This document shows, in pieces, positions 17,107 to 26,599 of a stretch of DNA of 64,000 bases. The notes beneath the pieces were generated by a model. That model had not been told where the DNA came from. It saw nothing but the letters and a program-made list of their open reading frames with translations, and searched no databases. Position 1 is the first letter of the stretch. Every line of letters starts with the position of its first letter. The position numbers and the translations under genes are program-made. The DNA is from Dokdonella sp. (lineage in GTDB: Bacteria; Pseudomonadota; Gammaproteobacteria; Xanthomonadales; Rhodanobacteraceae): contig JANQAE010000004.1 of NCBI GenBank assembly GCA_024707225.1, forward strand, positions 310,001 through 374,000. The letters are read 5' to 3'.

Positions 17107-18105
17107 CTACGGGCGCCGGATCAGCTCGACGCGCCGGTTCCTGGCGCGGCCATCCTCGTCGGCGTTCGACGCGACCGGCTGGTCAGCCCCGGCGCCGCGC
17201 GCCTCGAGCCGGGCCGCCGCGACGCCCTGTCCGACCAGCCAGGCGCTCACGCGTTCGGCGCGCCGCCGCGACAGATCGCGGTTGTAGGCCGCGCCGCCTT
17301 GCGCATCGGTGTGGCCGACGATGGTCAGGCGCAGACCAGGGTCGCCGTGCAGCAGCCGCACGATCTCCTGCAGCGTCGGCTGCGAATCGTCGCGCAGGCT
17401 GTCCTGGTCGAAGTCGAACTGGATTCCGTACAGACTCACGCGTCCGCTGTCGGCGATGCTGCGCCGCATCGCATCGGCGTCGACGAAGGCGATCTTGTCG
17501 CTCTGCATGGCGCGCGTCTCGACGACGCGTGCGAACAGGTGGTTGCCGCGCGCGTGCTCGGCGATCGTCAGGCTGACGTATACCGCGCCTTCGGGTCCAT
17601 CGCGCCGCGCCAGCAGATGGCGCGCCTGCGTGCCGAAGTAGTTGCGGATGAAGTCGCCGTCGAGCCGCGGCAGCTCCGGATTGGCGTCGAACGCGAGCGC
17701 GAAATCGTACGGCGCAGTACCGGTCGTGCGGCCGGGCCGCACCCGGTAGCACGAGCCGTTGCCGGTCGCGCAGGTGAACAGCGTGCGGAAGCCGCCGCGC
17801 TCGAGACTGCCCTGGTAGTTGCGCAGCACCTCCAGCGACGAGCGGCCGGCCGGCAGGCGGTAGTACAGCAGCGTGCTCGCGCCCTCCAGGTGCAGCCAGC
17901 CCGGTGCATCGGCGCCGCGCCTGCCGTCGATCGGGCCGTCGATCAGCTCGACCTCGTCGAACTCGGTGACGTGGCGGCCGACCTGCTCGGCGCCCTCGTA
18001 GCGGCCGAGCAGCGGATGGTCGCCGCCGTCCGCGGCCGCGGCGATCCCCACCGCCAGGGCCATCAAGGCGGCCAGCCAGCGGCCGCTGTCGCGCAATGCC
18101 TTCAT
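17107..18105 (-). CDS. OmpA-family protein with DUF4892-like N-terminal domain
   Basis: This 332-residue exported protein has a signal peptide (MKALRDSGRWLAALMALAVGIAAAA). The central domain has DHPLLGRYEGAEQVGRHVTEFDEVEL and a GSCYRVRPG segment, which resembles the DUF4892 proteins that precede OmpA domains. The C-terminal OmpA-like peptidoglycan-binding domain has the signature FDFDQDSLRDDSQPTLQEI, VGHTDAQGGAAYNRDLSRRRAERV and RNRRVEL, so it should bind diaminopimelate in the cell wall. Such proteins are anchored near the outer membrane, but no beta-barrel is visible. It is convergent with rhlB and follows the kinase gene on the same strand after 130 bases. The specific function is unknown. 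Confidence 0.8.
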   Translation of the reverse strand: MKALRDSGRWLAALMALAVGIAAAADGGDHPLLGRYEGAEQVGRHVTEFDEVELIDGPIDGRRGADAPGWLHLEGASTLLYYRLPAGRSSLEVLRNYQGSLERGGFRTLFTCATGNGSCYRVRPGRTTGTAPYDFALAFDANPELPRLDGDFIRNYFGTQARHLLARRDGPEGAVYVSLTIAEHARGNHLFARVVETRAMQSDKIAFVDADAMRRSIADSGRVSLYGIQFDFDQDSLRDDSQPTLQEIVRLLHGDPGLRLTIVGHTDAQGGAAYNRDLSRRRAERVSAWLVGQGVAAARLEARGAGADQPVASNADEDGRARNRRVELIRRP

Positions 18106-18235
18106 GTCGTGTCCTCGTCGAATGCGCCCGCAGGCGATGCGGCGACGCAGGCGTCGCCGTCCGATCAGGCATACGAGTTGCGGCACGCGCTGCGGACATC
18201 GCAGGATGCGGCTGCGGCCCTGCGTCGGGCGGTCT

Positions 18236-21112
18236 TCAGGAAAAGCTGTTGATGCCGACGTAGCGCGGCACCGGGTCGCGCTGGCTGATGCGCTCGAGCC
18301 CCTCCTCGGCCCGGCGTCGGCGCGCCGGATCGATCGGCGCCGCGCCGGCGCGGCGCGCAAGTTCGTCGAGCATCAGATCGAGCTGCCAGACCACCGGCTT
18401 GTCCTCGGTGCCGAGCGCCGTCACCAGCAGCGGCCGCAACGCGGCCATGCGCTCGAACGCGGCGGCATCGCCGCCGGCGAGCGCGTCGACCCAGGCGCGG
18501 TGGATGCGGCTGCGGATGCTGCGCCGATGATCGGCACCGAGCACCTCGCCGAACGTCGCGACGGCGCGGTCCAGGTGTTCGCGCGCGCCGGCATAATCGC
18601 CGCGCAGCAGGCGGCAGCGGCCGAGGCTGTCCTCGGCCTCGGCGACGCTCGGGTTGGCGGCGTCGCCGGTGCTGGTCGCCTGCGCGTCGGCGCGCGCGGC
18701 CTCGAGCATCGGCTCGGCCGCGTCGCAATCGCCGGCCTGCAGCCAGAACTCGCCGACCACCCACTGCAGACGGCCGCGCGCGAACGAGGGCTCGCGCATC
18801 GCCTCGGCGATGTAGGCGCGCGCCTGCAGCACCAGCGGCCGCGCGACCTCCAGCCGCAGCGCGTAGGTCGCCAGCTTGGCCTTGACCAGGCCGATCTCGA
18901 CGCGGTCGCGCGGATCCTGCACGCCGCTGTCGGCCACCGCGCGCAGGTTCGCGTCGATCGCGTCGAGTGCCTCGACGTAGCGTCCGTCGGCCGCATAGGC
19001 CTGGGCGAGCTTGCTGCGCGCGGTCATCGTATGGCCGGAGCTCACGCCGAGCAGCGCTTCGTACTGGCCGATCAGCGGCTCGAGCACCGCGACCGCCTGC
19101 GCCGAATCGCCGGTGCGTATGTAGACGGTGCCGATGTTGAGCCGGCTGCTCAGCTGCTGCAGCCGGGTGCTGCCGGGCGCGCTGCGCAGGATCGTCTCGG
19201 CGCTGCGGAACGCGTCGAGCGCGCCGTCGAGATCGCCGCCGTCGAGCAGCGTGTAGCCGAGATCGGTGTACATCTCGCCGTAGCCGCCGCTGGCGACCAC
19301 GCCGCTGCGCTGGTACAGCGCGATCGCCTCGCGCAGGCCGGCCTCGGCATCCTGCATGCGGCCGAGCCGGTTCAGCGCGGCCGAGCGCATCGCCAGCAGC
19401 CGGCCGTAGAACGGCTCGCCGCCGATCTCGACGCCGCGCGCGCTCTCCAGGTCGCGGTCGACCAGGGCCAGCGCGTCGTCGAAGCGATAGGTCTCGTAGT
19501 AGGCGTTGGCGAGCGCCAGCACGCGGGTCAGATAGACCGGATCGCTGCGGTCGCCGCGCTCGCGCAGCAGCGCGACCGCGCGCTCGTGGAACGGCACGGC
19601 GCGCTCGTGCAGGGTCAGGCTGCTGTAGACGTCGCCGAGCTGGCCGGACAGCTCGGCCTGCGCCGGCGGATCGTCCGGGAAGTACTCGCCGATGCGCTCG
19701 CCGGCGCGATCGAGCAGCTGCATCGCGGTCAGCTTCTCGCCGTCGGTGTTCTCGGGCGTGTTCGCGTCGAAGATGTCGCGCATGAAGCTCAGCGTCGTCT
19801 CGGCGCGCACGCGCTGGCGATATTCGCGCTCGGCGCGATGGATCGCATAGGCGCTGCTGAGCGCGAGGCCGGCCGCGAGCACGACCGTGATCGCGACCGC
19901 GGCGCGGTTGCGCCCGACGAACTTGCCGAGCCGGTAGCCGAGGCGGTTGCCGGACACGCGCACCGGATCGCCGGCGCGCCAGCGCCGCAGGTCCTCGGCG
20001 AAGGCTTCGACGGTCGCGTAGCGGCGCTCGGGCTCCTTGGCCAGGGCGGTCTCGACGATGCGGCCCAGATCGCCGCGCACGTCGGCGCGGTACGCACGCA
20101 GCGTGGTGTCGCGCGCGGCCAGCCGCCCGGCCGGATCGAGCTCGCCGCGTGCGGCGTCGGCCGGACGGACGATCGCCGCCGCCAGCGCCTGCGGCGGCGT
20201 CTCGCGCACGATGCGCTCGCTCGCGACCAGATCGCCGCGATCGAGCGCGTACGGCAGCACGCCGGCGACGAGCTGGTACAGCAGCACGCCGAGCGCATAG
20301 ATGTCGGTCGCCACGCCGGCGGTCTCGCCGCCGAACTGCTCCGGCGCTGCGTATTCGGGCGTCAGCGCGTAGCGCAGGCCGATCGTGGTAGGCGCAGCCG
20401 GATCGCCGTCGTCGCCGGCGAGCAGCCGCGCGATGCCGAAATCGAGCAGGCGCACCTGGCCGCCGTCGTCGACCAGCACGTTGGCCGGCTTCAGATCGCG
20501 ATGCACGACCAGCTGCGCGTGCGCATGCTGCACGGCCGCGCAGACGTCGAGGAACAGCCGTACGCGCGCGCGGATGCCGAGCCGCTGGCGGTCGCACCAG
20601 GCGGTGATCGACTCGCCGCGGACGAACTCCAGCGCGAACCACGGCCGGCCGTCCGGCGCCACGCCGCCGTCGATGAAGCGCGCCAGGTTCGGATGCGAAA
20701 GCCGCGCCAGGATGCGCCGTTCGCGCAGGAAGCGGGCGGCGACGTCGTCGAAGTCGAAGCCGCGCCGGATCAGCTTGATCGCAACGGTCTGAGCGAAGTC
20801 GGCGTTCTCGCGCTCGCCGCGATAGACCACGCCCATGCCGCCACGGCCGATCCGCGCCGAGACCAAGAACGGACCGAGCCGCGTGCCGACCAGCGCGTCG
20901 GCGCGATCGTCGCCGTTCCCGTCGGCCGGCGGCGCGGCCGGATCGGACAGCGCCGCATCGAAACTGTCGGCCTCGCGCAGCAGCGCCTCGACGCGCACGC
21001 GCAGCGTGAGGTCATCGCCGCAGCGCTCGGCGACGAACGCATCGCGCCGGTCCGGCTCGGCGTCGAGCGCATCGCGCAGGATGCGCATCGCCAGGCGATC
21101 GCGCTCGTTCAT
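18236..21112 (-). CDS. Membrane-anchored Ser/Thr protein kinase with C-terminal TPR-like repeats
   Basis: This 958-residue kinase has a Hanks-type N-terminal domain: glycine loop GRGGMGVVYRGE, lysine in VAIKLIRRG, catalytic HRDLKPANVL, DFG in RLLDFGIARLL and a TPEYAAPEQF activation segment. All key residues are present, so it should be active. About 20 hydrophobic residues (VAITVVLAAGLALSSAYAI) follow near residue 430 and form one transmembrane helix. The rest, about 500 residues, consists of helical TPR-like repeats predicted on the outer side (ERAVPFHERAVALLRERG, ALDAFRSAETIL, REHLDRAVATFGEVLGADHRR). It begins 34 bases after the stop of an ECF sigma factor gene, so the two form an operon. 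This pairing suggests kinase control of the sigma factor. Confidence 0.9.
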   Translation of the reverse strand: MNERDRLAMRILRDALDAEPDRRDAFVAERCGDDLTLRVRVEALLREADSFDAALSDPAAPPADGNGDDRADALVGTRLGPFLVSARIGRGGMGVVYRGERENADFAQTVAIKLIRRGFDFDDVAARFLRERRILARLSHPNLARFIDGGVAPDGRPWFALEFVRGESITAWCDRQRLGIRARVRLFLDVCAAVQHAHAQLVVHRDLKPANVLVDDGGQVRLLDFGIARLLAGDDGDPAAPTTIGLRYALTPEYAAPEQFGGETAGVATDIYALGVLLYQLVAGVLPYALDRGDLVASERIVRETPPQALAAAIVRPADAARGELDPAGRLAARDTTLRAYRADVRGDLGRIVETALAKEPERRYATVEAFAEDLRRWRAGDPVRVSGNRLGYRLGKFVGRNRAAVAITVVLAAGLALSSAYAIHRAEREYRQRVRAETTLSFMRDIFDANTPENTDGEKLTAMQLLDRAGERIGEYFPDDPPAQAELSGQLGDVYSSLTLHERAVPFHERAVALLRERGDRSDPVYLTRVLALANAYYETYRFDDALALVDRDLESARGVEIGGEPFYGRLLAMRSAALNRLGRMQDAEAGLREAIALYQRSGVVASGGYGEMYTDLGYTLLDGGDLDGALDAFRSAETILRSAPGSTRLQQLSSRLNIGTVYIRTGDSAQAVAVLEPLIGQYEALLGVSSGHTMTARSKLAQAYAADGRYVEALDAIDANLRAVADSGVQDPRDRVEIGLVKAKLATYALRLEVARPLVLQARAYIAEAMREPSFARGRLQWVVGEFWLQAGDCDAAEPMLEAARADAQATSTGDAANPSVAEAEDSLGRCRLLRGDYAGAREHLDRAVATFGEVLGADHRRSIRSRIHRAWVDALAGGDAAAFERMAALRPLLVTALGTEDKPVVWQLDLMLDELARRAGAAPIDPARRRRAEEGLERISQRDPVPRYVGINSFS

Positions 21113-21146
21113 GGCGCCGCGCGCTCCGGCATGCGCGGCCGGCCGC

Positions 21147-21711
21147 TCATGGTTCCAGCCGTTCCTTGAGCCAGGCGCGAGCGGCGATCCAGTCGCGCTG
21201 CGCGGTGCGCTCGGCGACACCGAGCGTCGCGGCGACCTCGGCCACGCCCAGGCCGATGAAGTAGCGCAGCTCGACGACCTTGGCCATGCGCTCGTCGAAC
21301 GCGGCCAGCTCGTCGAGCGCGCTGTCGAGATTGGCCAGATCGGTGCCGTCGGGAATCGGCAGCTCGAGGGCGGCGGTGAAATCGTCGCGCAGCCAGCCGC
21401 CGCCGTGCTTGTCGGTGCGCGCCGCGCGCCCGGTCGACCAGGTTCTGGCGCATCATCCGCGCCGCCGCATTGAGCAGGTGCGCGGTGCTCTGGAAGTCGG
21501 CCGCGGGCCGGTCGAGCAGGCGCAGCAGCACGTCGTGCACGAGCGCGGTGGTCTGCAGCGTCGTGTGGCCGCTCTGGCCGCGCAGCTGACTGGCCGCGAT
21601 CCGCCGCAGGTCCGCATAGACCAGCGGCAGCAAGCGATCGAGGGCCGCCTTGTCGCCTTCGCGCCATCGAACCAGCCATCGGGTGACGCTGTCGCCGGTC
21701 GCCTCGCTCAT
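21147..21711 (-). CDS. ECF-type sigma factor (Sigma70_ECF family), frameshifted
   Basis: The protein is about 188 residues. The N-terminal frame gives sigma region 2 (LVYADLRRIAASQLR, TTLQTTALVHDVLLRLLDR, LLNAAARMMRQNLVDRAR). The other frame gives region 4 (LDSALDELAAFDERMAKVVELRYFIGLGVAEVAATLGV and ERTAQRDWIAARAWL) with its helix-turn-helix. This matches the TIGR02999-like ECF group often paired with Ser/Thr kinases. The frame shifts near 21418-21440 in a GCGCGCGGCGCGC run: one base extra, or two missing, relative to an intact gene. No anti-sigma factor gene is nearby; instead a kinase follows 34 bases downstream. Confidence 0.8.
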
Positions 21712-21829
21712 GCGCCGAAGGTAGCGTTTCGGGCCGGCCGCTGCCAAGCCGGGGCGCACGCCCCGGCTTGGCCGGCGCCGGCCCGACCGCGCCGGGGCCC
21801 GAACGACGTCGCCGATCGGGCATGCAGGC

Positions 21830-23418
21830 CTACTCGTGTCCGTAGCGGAAGATGATGTCGTTGGAAAGCCCTTCCGGCAGCGCCTGCGACGTGAAGTACA
21901 TGCGTTGCCAGGTACCCACGGTTTCGTCCTTGGCCCAGCCGGCCATCGTGAAGCCGCCGCTCGGCCCGGCGACGACATCGGCGAAGATCGAGTCGCCGTA
22001 GGAGATGCCCATCGTGCGGAACGACAGGAAGCTGCCGTTGGTCGCGTTGATGACCGCCAGCTGCGGATCGTCCACCAGATTCGGGTCCCAGTAGCCGACC
22101 ACCGCGAGATTGGCGCCGTTGCGGGCCATCGCGCGCGGCACCGTCGGGCCGAGGTTGACCGTGCAGCCGGTGCCGCAGCCGCCGAAGACGACCCTGCCGC
22201 CGTTGCCGAACTCGCTGTTGAGGCCACCGCTGCTGTTCAGGCGCATCACGCCGACGCCGGCGCTGAAATCGCGCGCGACACTGGCCGTGACGTAGATGTC
22301 CTCCACCGTGCTGATGCCGCCGCCACCGATGACCGTGTGGTAGTCGGTGTGGAGCGCGACGGCGCGGTCCTCGCGGTTGCCGCCGTTGTCGAACGCCACG
22401 CAGGCGACGCCACCGTTGAACGCGCTGTCCAGACTGCCGTTGCCGTTGAACCGCGCGACGCACGGATCGTGGTCGCCGCTGTTGTCGTACTTCTTCGTGA
22501 AGGCGACGTAGAACTTCGGCGCGAGCGGCACGGTCAGGCCCTTGGCGTGATCGAGCGCGATGCCGGTGATCGGGCAGAGGCCGCCGATCTGGGCGTCGAG
22601 CAGCCGCCCGCGCTGGCCGACAGCGTGAACACCGAAACGCCGTTGCCGCCGAAGCTCGCATCGTGGCTCAGGGTGCCGTCGGCATTGATCGCGAAGCGGG
22701 CGGTCCAGAACTTGGTCCACCAGCCGCCGGCCGAGTTGCCGCCGAGCAGGGTCAGCTTGTTGCCGATGATCGCCATGTCGCGGGCGTTGTTGTAGACGTC
22801 GTTGTCCGGATGGATGAACCACCAGCCGACGAAGCGGCCGGTGTCGGCGAAGACGACGACCGCCGGCCGGTACTTGTCCAGGCCATCCGGGTACATGTCG
22901 TCGACCAGCACGTAGATGTAGCCGCTGCGCTGGGCGATCGCGGCCACGTTGGTCACCCGCGGGCTGTTGGCGGCACCGTTCGGATACAGGATGTACTGGC
23001 TGGCGTTATGGCCGAACGGCGCGCTGATGGCCGGCCAGGTCACGCGCCGGCCCGACGGGCTGTAGCGGACGATGCCCAACTGCTGCGCACCGGCTCCCGC
23101 CGGGACCAGGCCGGCCACGACGACGTCGCCGCCGGGCAGCCGGACCAGCTTCTGGCCCTCGTAGCTGGCATTGGAGGTGCCCGCAAAACGGTCCACGGAA
23201 ATGCCGCCGACGGCGAAGAAGCGGTCGTAGACGAAGTCGTTGGCTCCGTTCGGCAGCTCCGGTTCGGCGGCCGGGACGGTCAGCGGCCCGGTCGGCTTGG
23301 GCTGGGCACCGACGGCACCCATCGCGAGCGCGAGCGCCCAGCCGGCGAGCACGAGGATCCGGCGGCGACGCCGACCGGTGAGCGCCCGGGAACGCGTCGA
23401 ATCTGATGCGATGTTCAT
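21830..23418 (-). CDS. Secreted delta-60-repeat protein, frameshifted
   Basis: The protein is about 530 residues with a long, arginine-rich signal peptide (RRRRRILVLAGWALALAMGAVGA). It contains several copies of the delta-60 type repeat: SHDASFGGNGVSVF, GSLDSAFNGGVACVAF and GGLNSEFGNGGRVVF, each followed by a G-rich beta hairpin. Such repeats build propeller-like extracellular proteins of unknown role. The start is set by AGGAGCCAAGCAG before ATG 23418. The frame shifts near 22606 in a GCGGGCGGC run; one added base joins SAS(G)GRLLDAQIGGL. It lies upstream of the ECF sigma gene on the same strand (118-base gap); co-transcription is possible but unproved. Confidence 0.75.
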
Positions 23419-23625
23419 CTGCTTGGCTCCTGCACATCCGAATGAGCCGTCGCAGTCGCCCATCGTGGCGGTTGCGGCGGCGCTGGCCCCCTTCGCCCTC
23501 GGATACGCGAAACTCCGCCGCGATCAGACACGACGCCCCGGCGCGAGGCACAGCGATCGCGCCGCGGCTTTGCTACGCTTGGGCGTCTTTGTCGCCGGGG
23601 CGGGTTTCAGGGGATGGTCGGACCG

Positions 23626-24510
23626 ATGTCCAGCGTCGATCGCGAGCGCTATGCCGGGCTCGGCGCCGCCGCAGCCTGCCTGGTGCTGGCGGCGCTCGCG
23701 CTGTGGCTGCTGGCACGCCTGGTCTGGCTGCTGCTGGCCGGTCCGCCGCCGGCGCCCCCCGCACCGGCCGCTGGCGCCGCGACGGTGCCGGCCGCACCGG
23801 TTTCGATCGCGCAATGGCACGTCTTCGGCACGCACGACCGCGTGCGGCCGGACGGCCGCATCGCACCGGCGACGACGCTGGCGCTGACATTGCGCGGCAC
23901 GCTCGCCGACGCCGATCCGCAGGCCGGCGTCGCGGTCATCGGTGACGGCCAGGGCGGCGAACGCGCCTGGCGCGCCGGCAGCGAGATCGCACCGGGCGTG
24001 CGCCTGCAGGCGGTCCATGCCGATTACGTGATCCTGCTGCACGACGGCGCCGAGGAAACGCTGCGGCTGCCGCGCGAGACGTCGCTGGCGCCGGCCGACA
24101 TCGTCAAACCGACGCCGACCACCGTGCGCAGCGGCGAACGGCGGCCCGCCTTCCCGGCCGATCCGCCGGCCGCCGCGGCCGCCTTCACGCCGCCGCAGAT
24201 GGCACACGGCGCGGTCGACTGGCAGCAGGCGATGACCCAGCTCAAGGGCGGTGCCGACCTCGCCGGTCATCTGCAGCCGGTCCGCGAGAACGGCCGCGTC
24301 GTCGGTGTGCAGATCGCCGGCCTCGATCCGGCGCTGCTGGCGCGCTACGGGCTGCAGCCGGGCGACGTCGTCACCGCGATCAACGGCGTGGCGGTCGGCT
24401 CGGCGACGCCGAGCCCGCAGCTGCTCGCCAGTCTCCAGAGCGGCGGCAGCGTCCGCGCCCGCGTGCTGCGCAACGGCCAGCCGGTCGAACTCAACCTGAG
24501 CCTGCAATGA
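23626..24510 (+). CDS. gspC: Type II secretion system inner-membrane protein GspC
   Basis: GspC connects the inner-membrane platform to the secretin GspD. It has a short cytoplasmic tail, one transmembrane helix (GAAAACLVLAALALWLLARLVWLLL), a Pro/Ala linker, the homology-region domain (ISIAQWHVFG-like segment through TLRLPRE) and a C-terminal PDZ domain (LQPGDVVTAINGVAVGSATPSPQLL). The gene is followed 22 bases later by gspD, as in standard gsp operons. ATG 23626 is preferred because the AGGGG motif at 23609-23613 directly abuts the alternative ATG 23614, leaving no spacing for it. Confidence 0.9.
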   Translation: MSSVDRERYAGLGAAAACLVLAALALWLLARLVWLLLAGPPPAPPAPAAGAATVPAAPVSIAQWHVFGTHDRVRPDGRIAPATTLALTLRGTLADADPQAGVAVIGDGQGGERAWRAGSEIAPGVRLQAVHADYVILLHDGAEETLRLPRETSLAPADIVKPTPTTVRSGERRPAFPADPPAAAAAFTPPQMAHGAVDWQQAMTQLKGGADLAGHLQPVRENGRVVGVQIAGLDPALLARYGLQPGDVVTAINGVAVGSATPSPQLLASLQSGGSVRARVLRNGQPVELNLSLQ

Positions 24511-24532
24511 TCCCGACCATGAGCCTTCCGCG

Positions 24533-26599
24533 ATGATCCGCGCCGCGCGCCTTCGTCCGCTTCTCCTCGCCGCCGCCGCGATCGCCGCCGGCGCCGGCGC
24601 ACAGCCCCCGCCGGCCGCGCCGGCGGCCGCCGCGCCGCCGCCGGGCCACACGGTCACGGCCGACGGCCGGCACACGCTGAACCTGCGCGACGCCGACATC
24701 CAGGCACTGATCGCGACGGTGTCGGAGATCACCGGCAAGAACTTCATCATCGGTCCCAACGTGCAGGGCAAGGTCAACGTCGTCTCGGCCCAGCCGATGC
24801 GGCCCGACGAGATTTACGACGTGTTCCTGTCGGTGCTGCGCGTGCACGGCTACGCGGCGCTGCCGGCCGGCAGCATGGTCAAGATCCTGCCCGAGGCGAT
24901 GGCGCAGCAGGACGCCACGCCGGCCGCGACGCGCAGCGGCAGCGCCGACGAGCTGGTCACCCAGGTGGTGCCGGTCCGCCACGTCTCGGCCAACGAGCTC
25001 AGCGGCGTACTCAAGCCGCTGATGTCGCCGGGCGCGCAGGTGATCCCGCACGCCTCGTCCAACGCGCTGGTGGTGTCCGACCGCGCCGGCAACGTGCAGC
25101 GGCTGGTCGCGCTGGTGCAGCGCATCGACACCGTCTCCGACGCCGAGGTCGAGGTCATCCCGCTCGGTCACGCCAACGCCTCGGAGCTCGCGCGCACGCT
25201 GACCCTGCTCGCCGACGACAAGAACGCGCAGGCCAACGGCGAGGCCGCGCGCGTATTCGCCGACACGCGCACCAACTCGGTGCTGCTGTCCGGCGCCAAG
25301 AGCACGCGGCTGCGCCTGCGCGCGCTGATCGCGCACCTGGATACGCCGATCGAAAGCGGCGGCGACACCCAGGTGGTCTACCTGCGCTATGCGACTGCCA
25401 AGGACCTGGTGCCGATCCTCGAGAAGGTCGCCGCGACGCTGAGCGGCGTCGCGCCGCCGCAGCCGCGCGAAGGCGAGGCCGGTGCTTTCGGTGCCGGCGC
25501 GGCGCCGGCGACGATCCAGGCACACGACCAGACCAACGCGCTGGTGATCAGCGCGCCGCCGGCGATCTTCCGCTCGCTGGCCTCGGTCGTGCGCCAGCTC
25601 GACGTGCGCCGCGCACAGGTGCTGATCGAGGCGGTCATCGCCGAGGTCGCCGACTCGACCGCCAGCGAGATTGGCGTGCAGTGGTTCACCGCGCCGCAGC
25701 GCGAGGACGGCTCGATCGGCCAGGGCGTCATCGGCGGCACCAACTTCGGCGGACCCAACGGCACCTCGAGCCTGATCGGGCTGGCGACCAATCCGCTCGG
25801 CCTCGCCGGCGCCGGCGGCCTCTCGCTCGGTTATGTCGACGGTACGATCAGCCTCGGCGGCGAGGAGATCCTCAACCTCGGCGCGCTGGTGCGCGCGCTG
25901 CGCGGCGACGGCAAGAACAACATCCTGTCGACGCCGTCGATCCTGACGCTCGACAACGAGGAGGCCGAGATCAAGGTCGCGCAGGAGGTGCCGTTCCTGA
26001 CCGGCCAGTACACCAATACCTCGACCACCGGCGGCGCCAACCTGCCGACCAATCCGTTCCAGACGATCGAGCGCAAGGACGTCGGCATCGTCCTCAAGGT
26101 GACGCCGCAGATCAACGAAGGCAATTCGGTGCGCCTGAGCATCCACCAGGAGGTCTCCTCGCTCGCGCAGCCGGTCTCCGGCGCGGTCGACCTGATCACC
26201 AACAAGCGCGAGCTGACCACGACCGCGCTGATCGAGGACCGCTCGATGCTGGTGCTCGGCGGCCTGATCGACAACAACGTCACCGACTCGACCTCGAAGG
26301 TGCCGGCGCTCGGCGACATCCCGCTGATCGGCAACCTGTTCCGCTACCGCTCCAACCGCAGCGACAAGCGCGATCTGATGGTGTTCCTGCGCCCGCAGAT
26401 CCTGCGCGACGCCGCGGTCGAGGCCTCGGTATCGAGCGAGAAGTACAACTACATGCGCACCGAGCAGCTGCAGATGCGCAGCGACCGGCAGGCGCTGACG
26501 CCGCGCGAGCGCCGCCCGCTGCTGCCGGAGGTGCACGACTTCCTGCAGACGCCGTCGCTGGAGCCGGCCCCGCCGCCGCGGCGCGGAGAGCGCCGGTGA
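24533..26599 (+). CDS. gspD: Type II secretion system secretin GspD
   Basis: This 688-residue outer-membrane secretin has a signal peptide ([18 protein letters not shown]) and a Pro/Ala spacer. The N0 domain follows ([39 protein letters not shown]), then N1-N3 repeats with conserved [17 protein letters not shown] and DTRTNSVLL. The secretin core has [33 protein letters not shown] and [16 protein letters not shown] glycine-rich loop ([16 protein letters not shown]) marks the pore region. It multimerises to form the gated channel through which folded exoproteins leave the periplasm. Its stop codon overlaps the GTG start of gspE (GTGA), which indicates translational coupling. Confidence 0.96.
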   Translation: MIRAARLRPLLLAAAAIAAGAGAQPPPAAPAAAAPPPGHTVTADGRHTLNLRDADIQALIATVSEITGKNFIIGPNVQGKVNVVSAQPMRPDEIYDVFLSVLRVHGYAALPAGSMVKILPEAMAQQDATPAATRSGSADELVTQVVPVRHVSANELSGVLKPLMSPGAQVIPHASSNALVVSDRAGNVQRLVALVQRIDTVSDAEVEVIPLGHANASELARTLTLLADDKNAQANGEAARVFADTRTNSVLLSGAKSTRLRLRALIAHLDTPIESGGDTQVVYLRYATAKDLVPILEKVAATLSGVAPPQPREGEAGAFGAGAAPATIQAHDQTNALVISAPPAIFRSLASVVRQLDVRRAQVLIEAVIAEVADSTASEIGVQWFTAPQREDGSIGQGVIGGTNFGGPNGTSSLIGLATNPLGLAGAGGLSLGYVDGTISLGGEEILNLGALVRALRGDGKNNILSTPSILTLDNEEAEIKVAQEVPFLTGQYTNTSTTGGANLPTNPFQTIERKDVGIVLKVTPQINEGNSVRLSIHQEVSSLAQPVSGAVDLITNKRELTTTALIEDRSMLVLGGLIDNNVTDSTSKVPALGDIPLIGNLFRYRSNRSDKRDLMVFLRPQILRDAAVEASVSSEKYNYMRTEQLQMRSDRQALTPRERRPLLPEVHDFLQTPSLEPAPPPRRGERR

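Noticed and set aside
15046-18252. 1068-codon open frame overlapping rhlB and the OmpA-family gene
   Set aside because: It is out of frame with rhlB and antisense to the OmpA-family gene, both of which have strong motifs. Its own sequence is Arg-rich and low-complexity.
24520-24537. Five-codon ORF (MSLPR) between gspC and gspD as a leader peptide
   Set aside because: It overlaps the gspD start, has no regulatory residue pattern or terminator after it, and such short frames are expected by chance.
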